Counted from the first letter of the stretch, positions 53,284-62,357 are shown. The stretch: DNA of 64,000 bases from Paenibacillus solani (GCF_001277345.1 NZ_LIUT01000001.1:1213683-1277682); one strand, 5' to 3'. The notes: a model not told the origin generated them from the sequence alone. Numbers and translations: made by a program.

Positions 53284-53572
53284 GATTGTTCGCTCCTTTA
53301 TAAAACTGTGATCCATGATACGACTTTAACTTTACTGTTCTCCCCCTGGTGTGGATTCTCCTAGTATATCTCATGTTTGGTCTGATATTAATGTTATAAG
53401 TTTTAAAAAAGTTAGTTTAACGCGATTTTCGAAGATGGGTGAGTTGTGGGTAATCATCCGTATAAAATATCTAGAAATCGTTTGGTGAATATGTATATAC
53501 TTATACGCAGTAACAATTCATTTTTGAAATAGAGTTGTGTTGGTTTCATTGTTATTTCGTAGATAGTCTGAA

Positions 53573-53619
53573 AATCAAAGAAAAACCTGCCAATTAACCG
53601 GCAGGTTTTTTCTTTGATT
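53573..53619. terminator. orphan bidirectional terminator hairpin
   Basis: AAAACCTGCC and GGCAGGTTTT with outer arms AATCAAAG/CTTTGATT form a long stem with T tracts on both sides. No gene that it would terminate is recognisable in the surrounding 53284-53881 gap, which is AT-rich and otherwise empty. Confidence 0.7.
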
Positions 53620-53881
53620 TCTGCATTTAGTTTCTCAAACAAGCCTATTGCTCAGGCCTTTGATTTATTTGCAATAAATTCTGCATATGGTCAGCCAATG
53701 GACAAATTAATAACTTTTAGAATTCACCAGAGAGTTGTTTCATAAAGAAACGTGGCAATAGGTATTGGTAGATTTCAGGTTCCCTATACGAGAATATAGG
53801 AATCTAGGAGTAAATGGACACTTGCCACTATACTTATGAGTGACAAGTGCACAATATTATTACTCGTAATATGAAAACTAC

Positions 53882-54346
53882 TTAATTGTTACCCAGAATA
53901 ACATGAACATAGGCATCGGAATTACTAATATTTTCAACAAAGACATAATACGTGCCTTGATCAAGTTGAACCATCTGGTTTAAGGTCGTTTCTCCTGTCA
54001 ATGTATATGATTGAGGACTTCCGCTACTGTTAGATTTAACAACAGTGTATCTGACAGTTGGACTTGAACCACCTTGCGTTGCCGGTTTTTGATAAACAGC
54101 TAACCTCACTTGGTGTGAATAGGGCGATTCATATACATAGCCATTTCCAATAGACATATAGTAATTCCAAGCTTGAAGGTTGGGCAATACAAAATACATG
54201 TTTTTATTGGTGCTTAGCTGGCTCTCAGACTGAGGTTCGGGAGATACCGTAATTTCAGTAGCTGCAAATGCTGATTGAGACATTAGCATTGCACTTACTA
54301 CACTTCCGCAAATAAATAGTTTAGACAATTTTTTTCTCAGACTCAT
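53882..54346 (-). CDS. small secreted protein of unknown function
   Basis: A 154-residue protein with a clear signal peptide (KKLSKLFICGSVVSAMLMSQ, cleavage expected after AFA near residue 28). The mature part is rich in serine, threonine, asparagine, tyrosine and valine with alternating hydrophobic residues, suggesting an all-beta domain; no cysteines and no known motif. A minus-strand promoter TTTACA-N17-TATATT (complement at 54390-54418) and TTGGAGGTG ribosome site support expression. AATTAAT-rich flanks and isolation suggest acquisition. Confidence 0.8.
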   Translation of the reverse strand: MSLRKKLSKLFICGSVVSAMLMSQSAFAATEITVSPEPQSESQLSTNKNMYFVLPNLQAWNYYMSIGNGYVYESPYSHQVRLAVYQKPATQGGSSPTVRYTVVKSNSSGSPQSYTLTGETTLNQMVQLDQGTYYVFVENISNSDAYVHVILGNN

Positions 54347-54389
54347 AAGACACCTCCAAATAATGGTAAGATCGGATGATCTTGTAATA

Positions 54390-54418
54390 AATATATACTT
54401 TAACCTAATGATTGTAAA
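54390..54418 (-). promoter_or_regulatory. sigma-A promoter of the secreted protein gene
   Basis: On the minus strand TTTACA (54413-54418) and TATATT (54390-54395) are 17 bases apart. A small palindrome AAGATC-GGAT-GATCTT (54368-54383) lies in the leader. Confidence 0.65.
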
Positions 54419-54567
54419 TAATTATATATTGTAGTTTTTATGGTATTTTTTATAAAAAAATATAAAAATTATACTTGCTTCATTAATAATTTTAATTAAT
54501 TCTAATAATTAGCCATACAATGTTAACTAAAACTCAACAAATGAATAACAATGTTATGAGGATGTTA

Positions 54568-54861
54568 TATAATTAAGATTACAATTAAATAAAATAAGTT
54601 AAGATGGAGAAAGCACTAAGAATGCATGAAATGAAGGGGAATAGTATTCATTATTTTCCTTTGCTTTATTTCAAGGACCAAACCAAACTATAGCAAACAG
54701 ATTTTGTTAGAAAACAGAGCATCTTAAAGACCCACTTTTCACGTGAAAGGGTTGGTAAGCGCAGAATAATTAGAGTGAGTAAAGCTGTCTTTACAGCCTG
54801 GCTAGAGGGAGAATAAATATATATGTTATAAAGCAAGGGTGTTTTTCACTTGCTTTTTTTA
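54568..54861 (+). ncRNA. candidate non-coding transcript upstream of the FMN riboswitch
   Basis: TATAAT at 54568-54573 (weak -35) begins a roughly 280-base stretch without a credible gene. It contains hairpins CCTTTCACGTG-type near 54740 and GTAAAG-CTGT-CTTTAC near 54780, and ends in a terminator: AAGCAAG at 54831 and CTTGCTT at 54849 followed by a run of T to about 54860. It does not match a riboswitch class I know. Confidence 0.35.
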
Positions 54862-54924
54862 TTTATGGGTGTTAATTTTAGAGTGAGTAGGAGCAAAACA
54901 AGGAAAAACAGAATATCTAGCAAA

Positions 54925-55102
54925 ATCCTTCGGGGCAGGGTGAAATTCCCTACCGGCGGTGATGTACGCAGTACAGCAGCTTAACAAAGCTGAACGCTGC
55001 GTCTTAGTCCGTGACCCGGATATGTGTGTGATGATACACACCGTATGCGGTGGACCTGGTGTAAATCCGGGACCGACAGTATAGTCTGGATGGGAGAAGG
55101 AG
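54925..55102 (+). ncRNA. FMN riboswitch (RFN element)
   Basis: The conserved RFN core is present: CTTCGGGGCAGGGTGAAATT, CCCTACCGGCGGTGATG, AGTCCGTGACCCG, a variable stem-loop with GTGTGATGATACAC, GGTGGACCTGGTGTAAATCC, GGGACCGACAGTATAGTCTG and GATGGGAGAAGGA. FMN binding is expected to reduce expression of the rib operon that follows. Confidence 0.95.
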
Positions 55103-55300
55103 TGAGAGACACATATGCATTAGGTGCTATTGTGTCTGCGCGCACAACGTGACATGCGTTTTGTGCAGGTTTTCACATGCAATTCAAAGCTGTTATGGCG
55201 ATTATTTTGGCGCCTCTGATAACGGATTTGGATCGTTTGTTGTAGTCAAAATCTGCGTTCATAACGGTTATTTATCGTGTCCTTTATTTTAACTCTCATC

Positions 55301-55345
55301 AAGCCCTGGTAAGGATTCCGCCGAATCCTACCGGGGCTTATTTTG
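55301..55345 (+). terminator. riboswitch-controlled terminator of the rib operon
   Basis: AAGCCCTGGTA-AGGATTC pairs with GAATCCTACCGGGGCTT (one wobble, one bulge) around CGCC, followed by ATTTTGTTT. It lies about 200 bases after the aptamer, an unusually long distance for the expression platform, and 30 bases before ribD. Confidence 0.75.
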
Positions 55346-55374
55346 TTTGAATGCAATGAAAGGGGGGGCTTAGG

Positions 55375-56475
55375 ATGGATATCGTAAACGATGAATTCTA
55401 TATGACACTTGCCCTGGACTTGGCTGAACGCGCTCAGGGCCAAACGGGGACGAACCCGGTTGTCGGCTGCGTCATCGTAAAGGACGGCGCGCTTGCAGGA
55501 GTAGGCACGCATCTGGAGCGCGGAACCCCGCATGCCGAAGTGCACGCCTTGAATATGGCAGGCCAAAAAGCAGCAGGCAGCACAGTATACGTAACATTGG
55601 AACCTTGCAGTCACTATGGTGCGACGCCGCCTTGCAGCGAAAGACTGATTGCCGAGAGGGTTAAGCGAGTTGTCGTTGCCTGCGAAGACCCGAATCCCCT
55701 TGTAGCGGGAACAGGGATTCAGATGCTTCGTGCAGCAGGAATCCAGGTCGAGACTGGCATACTCAGAGACCGTGCTCTCCGCCTTAATGAAGCCTTTATT
55801 AAATACATTACGTCGGGCCATCCCTTCGTAACGCTTAAGACGGCGAGCACGCTGGACGGCAAGATCGCTTCGAAGACAGGCGATAGCAAATGGATTTCGA
55901 ATGAGGAATCCAGGGAGCTTGTGCATACGCTTCGTCACCGGCATCAAGGCATCATGGTTGGCGTATCGACGGTGATAGCGGATAACCCGAGTCTTACGAC
56001 CCGGCTTGGCGTTGAAGGGCTGCATCCAATCAGGATTATTGTGGATTCCAGCTTGCGCATACCGCCTGACAGCAGGGTTGTAACAGACGGATTGGCTCCT
56101 ACATGGATCTTGACAACGGAGAAGGCGGATGCGACAAAGCGATCCAGGTTGGAAGAACAGGGAATTCAGGTCATTCCCTGCGGAGCAGGGCCTCGCGTTG
56201 ATTTGAAGTCTGCGATGGCAAAGCTGGGGCAGATGGGGATGTCCTCCATTCTGCTTGAAGGCGGGGGTACACTCAATGGATCAATGCTGGAGAATAAGCT
56301 GGTGGATCGGATCATTCAGTTTATCGCTCCAAAAATTGTCGGAGGATTCGATGCCCCAGGAAATTACATGTTTAGCGGATATGAGTTGATGAATCAAGCG
56401 ATTCAGCTGACAAAGCTTGAGATGGAAAGACTGGATGACAATATATATGTCACCGGCATTCCGGTCTGGCATTAA
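55375..56475 (+). CDS. ribD: bifunctional riboflavin deaminase/reductase RibD
   Basis: Deaminates and then reduces the early pyrimidine intermediate of riboflavin synthesis. The N-terminal deaminase zinc site is TPHAEVHAL and PCSHYGATPPCSE; the C-terminal reductase (about residues 150-366) has the STLDGKIAS motif and ILLEGGGTLNGSML. 366 residues, full length. ATG at 55375 follows AAAGGGGGG. First gene of the rib operon behind the FMN riboswitch. Confidence 0.97.
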   Translation: MDIVNDEFYMTLALDLAERAQGQTGTNPVVGCVIVKDGALAGVGTHLERGTPHAEVHALNMAGQKAAGSTVYVTLEPCSHYGATPPCSERLIAERVKRVVVACEDPNPLVAGTGIQMLRAAGIQVETGILRDRALRLNEAFIKYITSGHPFVTLKTASTLDGKIASKTGDSKWISNEESRELVHTLRHRHQGIMVGVSTVIADNPSLTTRLGVEGLHPIRIIVDSSLRIPPDSRVVTDGLAPTWILTTEKADATKRSRLEEQGIQVIPCGAGPRVDLKSAMAKLGQMGMSSILLEGGGTLNGSMLENKLVDRIIQFIAPKIVGGFDAPGNYMFSGYELMNQAIQLTKLEMERLDDNIYVTGIPVWH

Positions 56476-56499
56476 GAGAACATGGAAGGAGGCATGCCT

Positions 56500-57168
56500 G
56501 TGTTTACCGGATTGGTCGAGGAGATCGGCGTGATGAGACGGATTGGGCGCAAAGGCGAGGCCATGCTGCTGAGCATCTCAGCTAGCCGGATCATGGATGA
56601 TTTAAAGCTGGGCGACAGTGTATCCGTGAACGGCGTCTGCTTAACAGCTACGACGATTAACAAAGGAATTTTCACGGTGGACGTCATGCCTGAAACCTAT
56701 AGAAGCACCAATCTAAAGGATTTGCAGCCTGGAGGGAAGGTCAATCTGGAACGGGCGATGGCAGCCGGAGGAAGATTTGGCGGCCACATCGTTCAGGGGC
56801 ATGTCGATGGTGTTGGGGTCATCCGCAGCGTGCAGACGGATCAGAATGCGGTGGTGTATGAGGTTGCGCCTTCGAACAAGGACGTAATCAAATATATTAT
56901 TCCGAAAGGCTCCGTCACCTTGGATGGAATCAGCTTGACTGTTGTTAAAACGACAGAGACCTCGTTTACGGTGTCTATCATCCCCCACACACTGGCGGAG
57001 ACGGTGCTTGCTGATAAAAAAGCGGGCGATACAGTGAATATCGAAACCGACATTTTAGGGAAATATGTGGAGCATCTTCTGCATTTTGGCTCACAAGATA
57101 CGGGTAGAAGAGGCGGGACCAAGCGTGAATTGAGCAGAGACTATCTTGCTGAGCACGGGTTTGTATAA
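56500..57168 (+). CDS. ribE: riboflavin synthase alpha chain
   Basis: Dismutates two lumazine molecules to riboflavin. Two lumazine-binding repeats: MFTGLVEEIG-type N terminus with VNGVCLTA, and the second repeat GHIVQGHVDGVG with DGISLTVV. The GTG at 56500 (AAGGAGG eight bases upstream) gives the canonical start FTGLVEEIG; ATGs at 56494 and 56482 are less likely. 222 residues. Confidence 0.96.
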   Translation: MFTGLVEEIGVMRRIGRKGEAMLLSISASRIMDDLKLGDSVSVNGVCLTATTINKGIFTVDVMPETYRSTNLKDLQPGGKVNLERAMAAGGRFGGHIVQGHVDGVGVIRSVQTDQNAVVYEVAPSNKDVIKYIIPKGSVTLDGISLTVVKTTETSFTVSIIPHTLAETVLADKKAGDTVNIETDILGKYVEHLLHFGSQDTGRRGGTKRELSRDYLAEHGFV

Positions 57169-57216
57169 AGATTGCTTCTAGACAACAGACGTTTTGGAGA
57201 AAAAGGAGGGGCAACG

Positions 57217-58455
57217 ATGGATGAACGTTTTTCATTTCATACAATCGACGAGGCGTTATCAGATTTGAAGGAAGGCAAGGTCATCATTGTCGTTGACGAT
57301 GAAGATCGCGAGAATGAAGGGGATTTTATCGCTCTGGCAGACAAGGCAACCCCTGAGGTTATCAATTTTATGATCACCGAAGGCCGCGGGTTAGTATGCT
57401 TGCCGATGACGCAGGCAAGAGCTCAGGAACTTGATCTCAAACCGATGGTTACCCAAAATACAGATTTTCATGGAACGGCTTTTACCGTCTCCATTGATCA
57501 TAAGGACACAACGACAGGCATATCCGCCTATGAGCGGTCCGTAACCGTGAAGAGTATCCTGGATTCAAGCGCGTCTGCTGCGGATTTCCGCAGGCCGGGA
57601 CATATGTTCCCGCTAATTGCAAAGGACGGGGGCGTCCTTCGCCGTGCAGGACATACCGAGGCAGCGGTCGATCTTGCCCGGCTCAGCGGCTCCTATCCGG
57701 CCGGCGTCATTTGCGAGGTGATCAAAGAAGACGGAACGATGGCCCGTCTTCCCGACCTGGTGGAGATTGCGAAAAAGCATGATCTGAAGCTGATTAGCAT
57801 CAAGGATCTGATCCATTACCGCAACGAAAAAGAGAAGCTCGTGCAGCGTGAGGTAGCTGTACGGATGCCGACCGACTACGGCGTGTTTCAGGCCGTTGCT
57901 TACACCAACGACGTGGACAACAAAGAGCATGTCGCTTTGGTCAAAGGAGAGATCGACCCACATGAGCCAGTTCTCGTCCGCGTTCACTCTGAGTGCTTGA
58001 CAGGGGATGTGTTCCACTCCCATCGCTGCGACTGTGGTCCGCAATTTGAGGCGGCCCTTCGCCAGATTGACGAAGCAGGCAGAGGTGTGCTCCTCTACAT
58101 GCGCCAGGAGGGGCGGGGCATCGGCTTAATCAACAAACTGAAAGCCTACAAGCTCCAGGAAGAGGGACTTGATACCGTCGACGCGAATCTGAAGCTCGGC
58201 TTTGCGGCAGATCTACGCGATTACGGCATCGGTGCCCAGATTCTGAAGGATCTGGGTGTGAGACAAATCCGCCTGCTGACAAACAACCCGCGTAAAATCA
58301 AGGGCCTTGAAGGTTACGGCCTGGAAGTAGTGGAGCGGGTCCCGATCCAAATGCCCGAGAACGAGGATAATACAGGTTACCTGCATACCAAGCAAGCGAA
58401 GCTCGGTCATATGCTGAAGTTCAACGATATCGAGCAGAACGAGAGTGCCAACTAA
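57217..58455 (+). CDS. ribBA: DHBP synthase / GTP cyclohydrolase II RibBA
   Basis: Bifunctional enzyme supplying both precursors of riboflavin. The N-terminal RibB half has [11 protein letters not shown] and [15 protein letters not shown]; the C-terminal RibA half has the zinc ligands in [15 protein letters not shown] and the GTP-binding [16 protein letters not shown]. 412 residues from ATG 57217 (AAAAAGGAGGGG upstream). Both catalytic halves look intact. Confidence 0.97.
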   Translation: MDERFSFHTIDEALSDLKEGKVIIVVDDEDRENEGDFIALADKATPEVINFMITEGRGLVCLPMTQARAQELDLKPMVTQNTDFHGTAFTVSIDHKDTTTGISAYERSVTVKSILDSSASAADFRRPGHMFPLIAKDGGVLRRAGHTEAAVDLARLSGSYPAGVICEVIKEDGTMARLPDLVEIAKKHDLKLISIKDLIHYRNEKEKLVQREVAVRMPTDYGVFQAVAYTNDVDNKEHVALVKGEIDPHEPVLVRVHSECLTGDVFHSHRCDCGPQFEAALRQIDEAGRGVLLYMRQEGRGIGLINKLKAYKLQEEGLDTVDANLKLGFAADLRDYGIGAQILKDLGVRQIRLLTNNPRKIKGLEGYGLEVVERVPIQMPENEDNTGYLHTKQAKLGHMLKFNDIEQNESAN

Positions 58456-58556
58456 TCACCAAATAACAAAAGGTCGATCATGTGGAATGATTTGCTTCTA
58501 TGGTATGACCTAGCGAAGAGGGCGGAATGCTGTTGGAGAAGCGCCAGCGGTCGCCT

Positions 58557-58606
58557 TTAACTCCTGATTTCTACCCTGGTAAATTATTCGTGAAATCAGG
58601 AGTTAA
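58557..58606. repeat. 15-base perfect inverted repeat between ribBA and ribH
   Basis: TTAACTCCTGATTTC at 58557-58571 and GAAATCAGGAGTTAA at 58592-58606, 20-base loop. No T tract follows. It occupies most of the 259-base gap between ribBA and ribH, which has no supported gene. Confidence 0.7.
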
Positions 58607-58714
58607 CAGCGATCGGAAGCAGCAGCCGTCAGCGCAGCGGGCAAACGACATCGAACTAATCTCATCTCCCTTGATTGACCTTATAAACTCCAAACCGAAA
58701 GGAAGTCATCCATA

Positions 58715-59182
58715 ATGGCAACTATATTTGAAGGTAAATTAGTATCTGAAGGTCTAAAGTACGGTATCGTAGTAGGTCGATTCAACGAATTCATCACCAG
58801 TAAGCTGCTCGGAGGCGCTCTGGACGCATTGAAACGTCACGGTGCAGATGATAACGAAATCGACGTGGCTTGGGTACCAGGAGCATTCGAAATCCCGCTC
58901 ATTGCCCAAAAAATGGCAGAGAGCGGTAAATACGATGCAATCATCACCTTGGGAACCGTCATTCGCGGCTCCACCACTCACTACGATTATGTATGCAACG
59001 AAGTGGCCAAAGGAGTTTCGGCCATTAATCTGAAGACCGGTGTACCAACGATTTTCGGAGTCGTCACGACAGAGAATATCGAGCAAGCCGTTGAACGGGC
59101 AGGAACCAAGGCTGGCAATAAAGGCTGGGATTCGGCCATGGCAGCCATTGAAATGGCGAACTTGACGAAAAGCCTAAAATAG
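58715..59182 (+). CDS. ribH: 6,7-dimethyl-8-ribityllumazine synthase
   Basis: Forms the lumazine precursor of riboflavin; assembles into capsids in the family. Motifs: [57 protein letters not shown] (as [12 protein letters not shown]) and [23 protein letters not shown]. 155 residues. ATG at 58715 follows GAAAGGAAG. Last gene of the rib operon, before a terminator. Confidence 0.97.
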   Translation: MATIFEGKLVSEGLKYGIVVGRFNEFITSKLLGGALDALKRHGADDNEIDVAWVPGAFEIPLIAQKMAESGKYDAIITLGTVIRGSTTHYDYVCNEVAKGVSAINLKTGVPTIFGVVTTENIEQAVERAGTKAGNKGWDSAMAAIEMANLTKSLK

Positions 59183-59191
59183 TGCTTATTT

Positions 59192-59231
59192 AATGTAGTG
59201 CTCTTTTTTAAGAGCACTGCATTTTATTTTT
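59192..59231 (+). terminator. intrinsic terminator of the rib operon
   Basis: ATGTAGTGCTCTT pairs with AAGAGCACTGCAT (one wobble) around a short T-rich loop, followed by TTTATTTTT. Confidence 0.85.
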
Positions 59232-59247
59232 GGCGGGAGGATTTACC

Positions 59248-60039
59248 GTGACCGTATTATACAAGCTGGAAACGTTTGAAGGACCGCTCGATCTGCTGCT
59301 GCATTTGATTGATAAAGCGGAAATCGACATCCAGGATATTCCCGTCAGTGAGATTACTGAGCAATACATGGCCTATTTGCACAATATGCAGGAGTTGGAG
59401 CTGGAAGTTACGAGCGAATTCCTGGTGATGGCTGCCACGCTGTTGTCTATAAAGAGCAAGCTGCTGCTTCCTAAGCCTCCCGTTATCGAAATGGACGAGT
59501 TCGATTTTTATGAAGAGGACGACATGGATCCGAGAGCAGAACTCATTGCCAAGCTGATTGAATACCGCAAATATAAAGGCATCGCACGCCATCTGCATGA
59601 GAAAGAGTTTGAACGCAGCCACATTTATTCCAAGGAAGCGGAAGATCTGAGCGCTTATATGCCGCTAGTGGAGGAAAACCCGGTACAGGGATTACATATA
59701 TCGGATTTGATCAGCGCTTTCCAGAAAGCGTTAAGTAAGGCAGTCAAGCGTACTTCGTATGCCCGCATTCAGCGGGATGAAATATCGGTAAAGGATCGCA
59801 TTCGCCAGGTCATGGACACCTTGGAACAGGCCGGCACAGGGGGAAGGGTCCTGTTCTCCAAGCTTTTACACGAAGAGATGGAACGGCATGAGATCGTGGT
59901 GACCTTCCTGGCCATATTGGAACTTATGAAAATGAAACAAATTTTGTGCTATCAGGAGAAGTTGTTTGAAGATATCGTTTTGGAGTGGAGAGGGGAAGAA
60001 CGCATTGATGGATTATCCGAAGCTGAAATCGATTATTGA
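59248..60039 (+). CDS. scpA: segregation and condensation protein A
   Basis: Kleisin subunit of the SMC-ScpAB condensin. N-terminal SMC-binding part contains FEGPLDLLLHLIDKAEIDI, and the C-terminal winged helix (about residues 195-263) VVTFLAILELMKMKQI. GTG at 59248 follows GGGAGG; the frame opens slightly earlier without a ribosome site. 263 residues. Overlaps scpB by 32 bases. Confidence 0.96.
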   Translation: MTVLYKLETFEGPLDLLLHLIDKAEIDIQDIPVSEITEQYMAYLHNMQELELEVTSEFLVMAATLLSIKSKLLLPKPPVIEMDEFDFYEEDDMDPRAELIAKLIEYRKYKGIARHLHEKEFERSHIYSKEAEDLSAYMPLVEENPVQGLHISDLISAFQKALSKAVKRTSYARIQRDEISVKDRIRQVMDTLEQAGTGGRVLFSKLLHEEMERHEIVVTFLAILELMKMKQILCYQEKLFEDIVLEWRGEERIDGLSEAEIDY

Positions 60040-60613
60040 GGGGCTTCTGTTCCTGTCTGGGGAAGAGGGCTTATCGGTCAAGCACATTGCTGAGATCACC
60101 GAGCAATCGGATGGCCTGGTTGGTGAAGCACTTGAGGACATGAAGGAGGAATGGGAGCGTCAGGAGCGGGGAATTCAGATTGTTCAGATTGCCGGAAGCT
60201 ACAAAATGGCTACATTGGCCGAGCATGCCCCGTACTTCGAACGATTGGCTTATTCGCCTTCCCGCTCTGCATTGTCTCAAGCGGCGCTTGAAACGCTGTC
60301 CATTGTCGCTTATCGCCAGCCGATAACGCGTGTGGAGATTGAAGACATCCGGGGGGTTAAATCCGAGCGTGCGATCCATACATTAGTGAGTAAGGGATTG
60401 ATCGAGGAAGTCGGACGTGCCGAAGCGATTGGCAGGCCGATTCTGTATGGAACGACCAAATCATTTCTGGATTATTTCGGACTCGCTAATATCAAGGATT
60501 TACCCGAGCCGTCACAGTTTGAGGACACGGATCAGTTAGAAGAAGAGACGCAGCTATTATTCGATAAGCTGGATGATCGTCAGCTTACGTTTGATGATGT
60601 GGGGGAAAGCTAG
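60008..60613 (+). CDS. scpB: segregation and condensation protein B
   Basis: Dimeric winged-helix partner of ScpA in the condensin complex. The core shows IIEGLLFLSGEEGLS, ALETLSIVAYRQPITRVEIEDIRG (as AYRQPITRVEIE), and LIEEVGRAEAIGRPILYGTT. ATG at 60008 follows AGGGGAAG inside the end of scpA, implying coupling. 201 residues, usual size. Confidence 0.96.
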   Translation: MDYPKLKSIIEGLLFLSGEEGLSVKHIAEITEQSDGLVGEALEDMKEEWERQERGIQIVQIAGSYKMATLAEHAPYFERLAYSPSRSALSQAALETLSIVAYRQPITRVEIEDIRGVKSERAIHTLVSKGLIEEVGRAEAIGRPILYGTTKSFLDYFGLANIKDLPEPSQFEDTDQLEEETQLLFDKLDDRQLTFDDVGES

Positions 60614-60637
60614 TATCTCATATAAGAGTAAGATGTT

Positions 60638-60674
60638 ATCCCGAGCGCTGTTTAAGCACGCTCGGGATTTTTTG
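60638..60674 (+). terminator. intrinsic terminator of scpAB
   Basis: ATCCCGAGCG and CGCTCGGGAT form a perfect 10-base stem with an 11-base loop, followed by six T. Confidence 0.9.
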
Positions 60675-60775
60675 TGTTTTCATGGAATCAACCAACCTTC
60701 CGTTAATATCAATTAACTTTATATTTTCAATACGGCTTATATAATCAGGTTCTGTTAACTGTATAGGGCAATATG

Positions 60776-61315
60776 TCACCACTTTTTTTCACCAATCTTC
60801 CACTGGCCATCTTCCTTAAACATTAGATATATAGCTGTTCCGAAATAAGCATTGGGGGAATCAGTGGAATTGGGAAGGTATGATTCTTCTTTAACACCTA
60901 CTTCCATATCAGAAAAGTACTCTGATGGACCATCATAAAAAGTCGCTTCAGATAAATATGTTATTTTGATATTTTTGAGATATTCTTCAGTATCTGTTTG
61001 TTGGTAATGGTCTTTTGTCAAAACACTTCTATAGCCATCTACATTTTCCGTAAGAATGCTCTTCATCATATTATTTAGCACTCGAACAATTTCAAGTTCG
61101 TCCCCTTCGTAGAGACTTTCATCAAGATACTGTGGGTTATCGAGATATTTTGCCTTATAGGGTTGGCTAGAATTTTCTGATTCTTTGTCATTCTGATTGC
61201 TTGAAATTTCTTTCTCATCCGATGTTTGTGCATTCTGTCTCTGTTGAACACCATTGCAGCCGAGAATAATTGACAAGAGTCCCGCGACTAAAAGTAAACT
61301 AAAAATTTTACTCAT
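60776..61315 (-). CDS. lipoprotein of unknown function
   Basis: A 179-residue protein with a lipoprotein signal: KIFSLLLVAGLLSIILGC, the lipobox cysteine at about residue 20. A Gln/Asn/Ser/Glu-rich linker (about 21-50) leads to a C-terminal domain whose end (YLMFKEDGQWKIGEKKW) resembles NTF2-like/DUF4878 domains. Strong AAGGAGGTG ribosome site on the minus strand. Lower GC than scpB and ytfI around it, suggesting an insertion between them. Convergent with scpAB. Confidence 0.8.
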   Translation of the reverse strand: MSKIFSLLLVAGLLSIILGCNGVQQRQNAQTSDEKEISSNQNDKESENSSQPYKAKYLDNPQYLDESLYEGDELEIVRVLNNMMKSILTENVDGYRSVLTKDHYQQTDTEEYLKNIKITYLSEATFYDGPSEYFSDMEVGVKEESYLPNSTDSPNAYFGTAIYLMFKEDGQWKIGEKKW

Positions 61316-61344
61316 CTATACACCTCCTTAATGAAAGGTTGCTA

Positions 61345-61361
61345 CAGTATAAATTATACTG
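61345..61361 (-). promoter_or_regulatory. palindrome over the -10 of the lipoprotein gene
   Basis: CAGTATAA-A-TTATACTG is a perfect 17-base palindrome. On the minus strand it contains TATAAT (61353-61358), likely the -10 of the lipoprotein gene; the -35 (TTTTAA) is poor. Likely an operator. The remaining 61380-61600 stretch shows nothing else. Confidence 0.5.
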
Positions 61362-61595
61362 CATTATCTTTATTCTTAAAATTTTCCAGAATGAGATTTT
61401 GCTACTCACCACGGATATCAACGGAGCTGCTGTTTCCTCCTCCTTCTAGGTAACTGTTTCAACGCTGTATTGTGTTTTTCCAACCCTGATTCCAGCTGAC
61501 CCTTAAATTCCAAGGGTATAACTCCACCAAAGAAGACACATGCCAGTAATATTCAAATCACTGGTTTTAGAATTGCCTTTGAAACTTAAAGTCCC

Positions 61596-61625
61596 GCATC
61601 TTTTAGAGAAGGTTTTGCCATACTA
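61596..61625 (+). promoter_or_regulatory. forespore (sigma-G/F) promoter of ytfI-ytfJ
   Basis: GCATC at 61596-61600 (four of five matches to GHATR) and CATACTA at 61619-61625 (exact), 18-base spacer. Consistent with the forespore expression of ytfJ in Bacillus. Confidence 0.6.
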
Positions 61626-61673
61626 AGCCAAGCGGATTACATTTTACTAAGCACGTTTCTTGGGGGTTACTTC

Positions 61674-62357
61674 GTGAGGATATGGATCTTACTGGCGGCT
61701 GGTCTGGTCGTGCTCCTCATCTTATTGCTGATCGTTGTGCTGAGCTCCAAGGTAACGATTAAGCTGGATGTGGTTCTAAAAAAAGATGAATATAAAGTAT
61801 TGGCGGAAATCAAAATGATTTTCGGATTGATTACGCGCAAATATGCAGTCCCCTTTCACCTGGCGAACGGTGGGATCGAGTTTAAGAAGGAGACCGTTGC
61901 TGGAGACGGAGAACAAGGAACTACGCATGATTCAAAAGAGGAGAAGGCTTCTAGCAGAACGATCAGATTTAAGGATTACGGGCGGGCTATGCTTTCAACA
62001 AAAGGCTTCAAAAAATGGACGAGACAGACGATGGCGGCTGTTCATCTCATGGATATGCGCTGGTCAACCCGGATTGCGCTTGAGCATGCGGCCGATACGG
62101 CGGTAGCGACCGGGCTGCTGCATGGCATAAAGCATACGCTTCTGGGATGGATGTCGTATCGCCTGATCATGGAAGAGATGCCCCAAATCGATGTGGTGCC
62201 AATCTTTAACGGTCCTCCGCAAATTTCCACAGAGCTATATTGCATAGCGAAAATCTCCTGCGGTAAAGCTATGTATGCTGGACTGGTACTTATAGTTCGC
62301 GTGTTAAAGGTGAAAGGAGGAATTAGAACATGGCAGAACACCCTATTCAAGGCTTGA
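61674..62357 (+). CDS. ytfI: DUF2953 membrane protein (YtfI-like)
   Basis: A 227-residue protein with an N-terminal helix (ILLAAGLVVLLILLLIVVLS) and a second hydrophobic stretch near the C terminus. DUF2953 proteins (Bacillus YtfI) pair with ytfJ as here. Function unknown, presumed sporulation-linked. GTG start at 61674 after TTGGGGG. Overlaps ytfJ by 28 bases. Confidence 0.85.
   Translation: MRIWILLAAGLVVLLILLLIVVLSSKVTIKLDVVLKKDEYKVLAEIKMIFGLITRKYAVPFHLANGGIEFKKETVAGDGEQGTTHDSKEEKASSRTIRFKDYGRAMLSTKGFKKWTRQTMAAVHLMDMRWSTRIALEHAADTAVATGLLHGIKHTLLGWMSYRLIMEEMPQIDVVPIFNGPPQISTELYCIAKISCGKAMYAGLVLIVRVLKVKGGIRTWQNTLFKA

Noticed and set aside
53454-53642. 62-codon minus-strand frame
   Set aside because: It reads straight through both arms of a terminator hairpin and has no ribosome site.
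54604-54693. 29-codon frame in the gap before the FMN riboswitch
   Set aside because: No ribosome site at its first ATG and no recognisable features.
55246-56025. 259-codon open frame on the minus strand opposite ribD
   Set aside because: Antisense shadow of ribD; composition is arginine/histidine-rich nonsense and there is no start signal.
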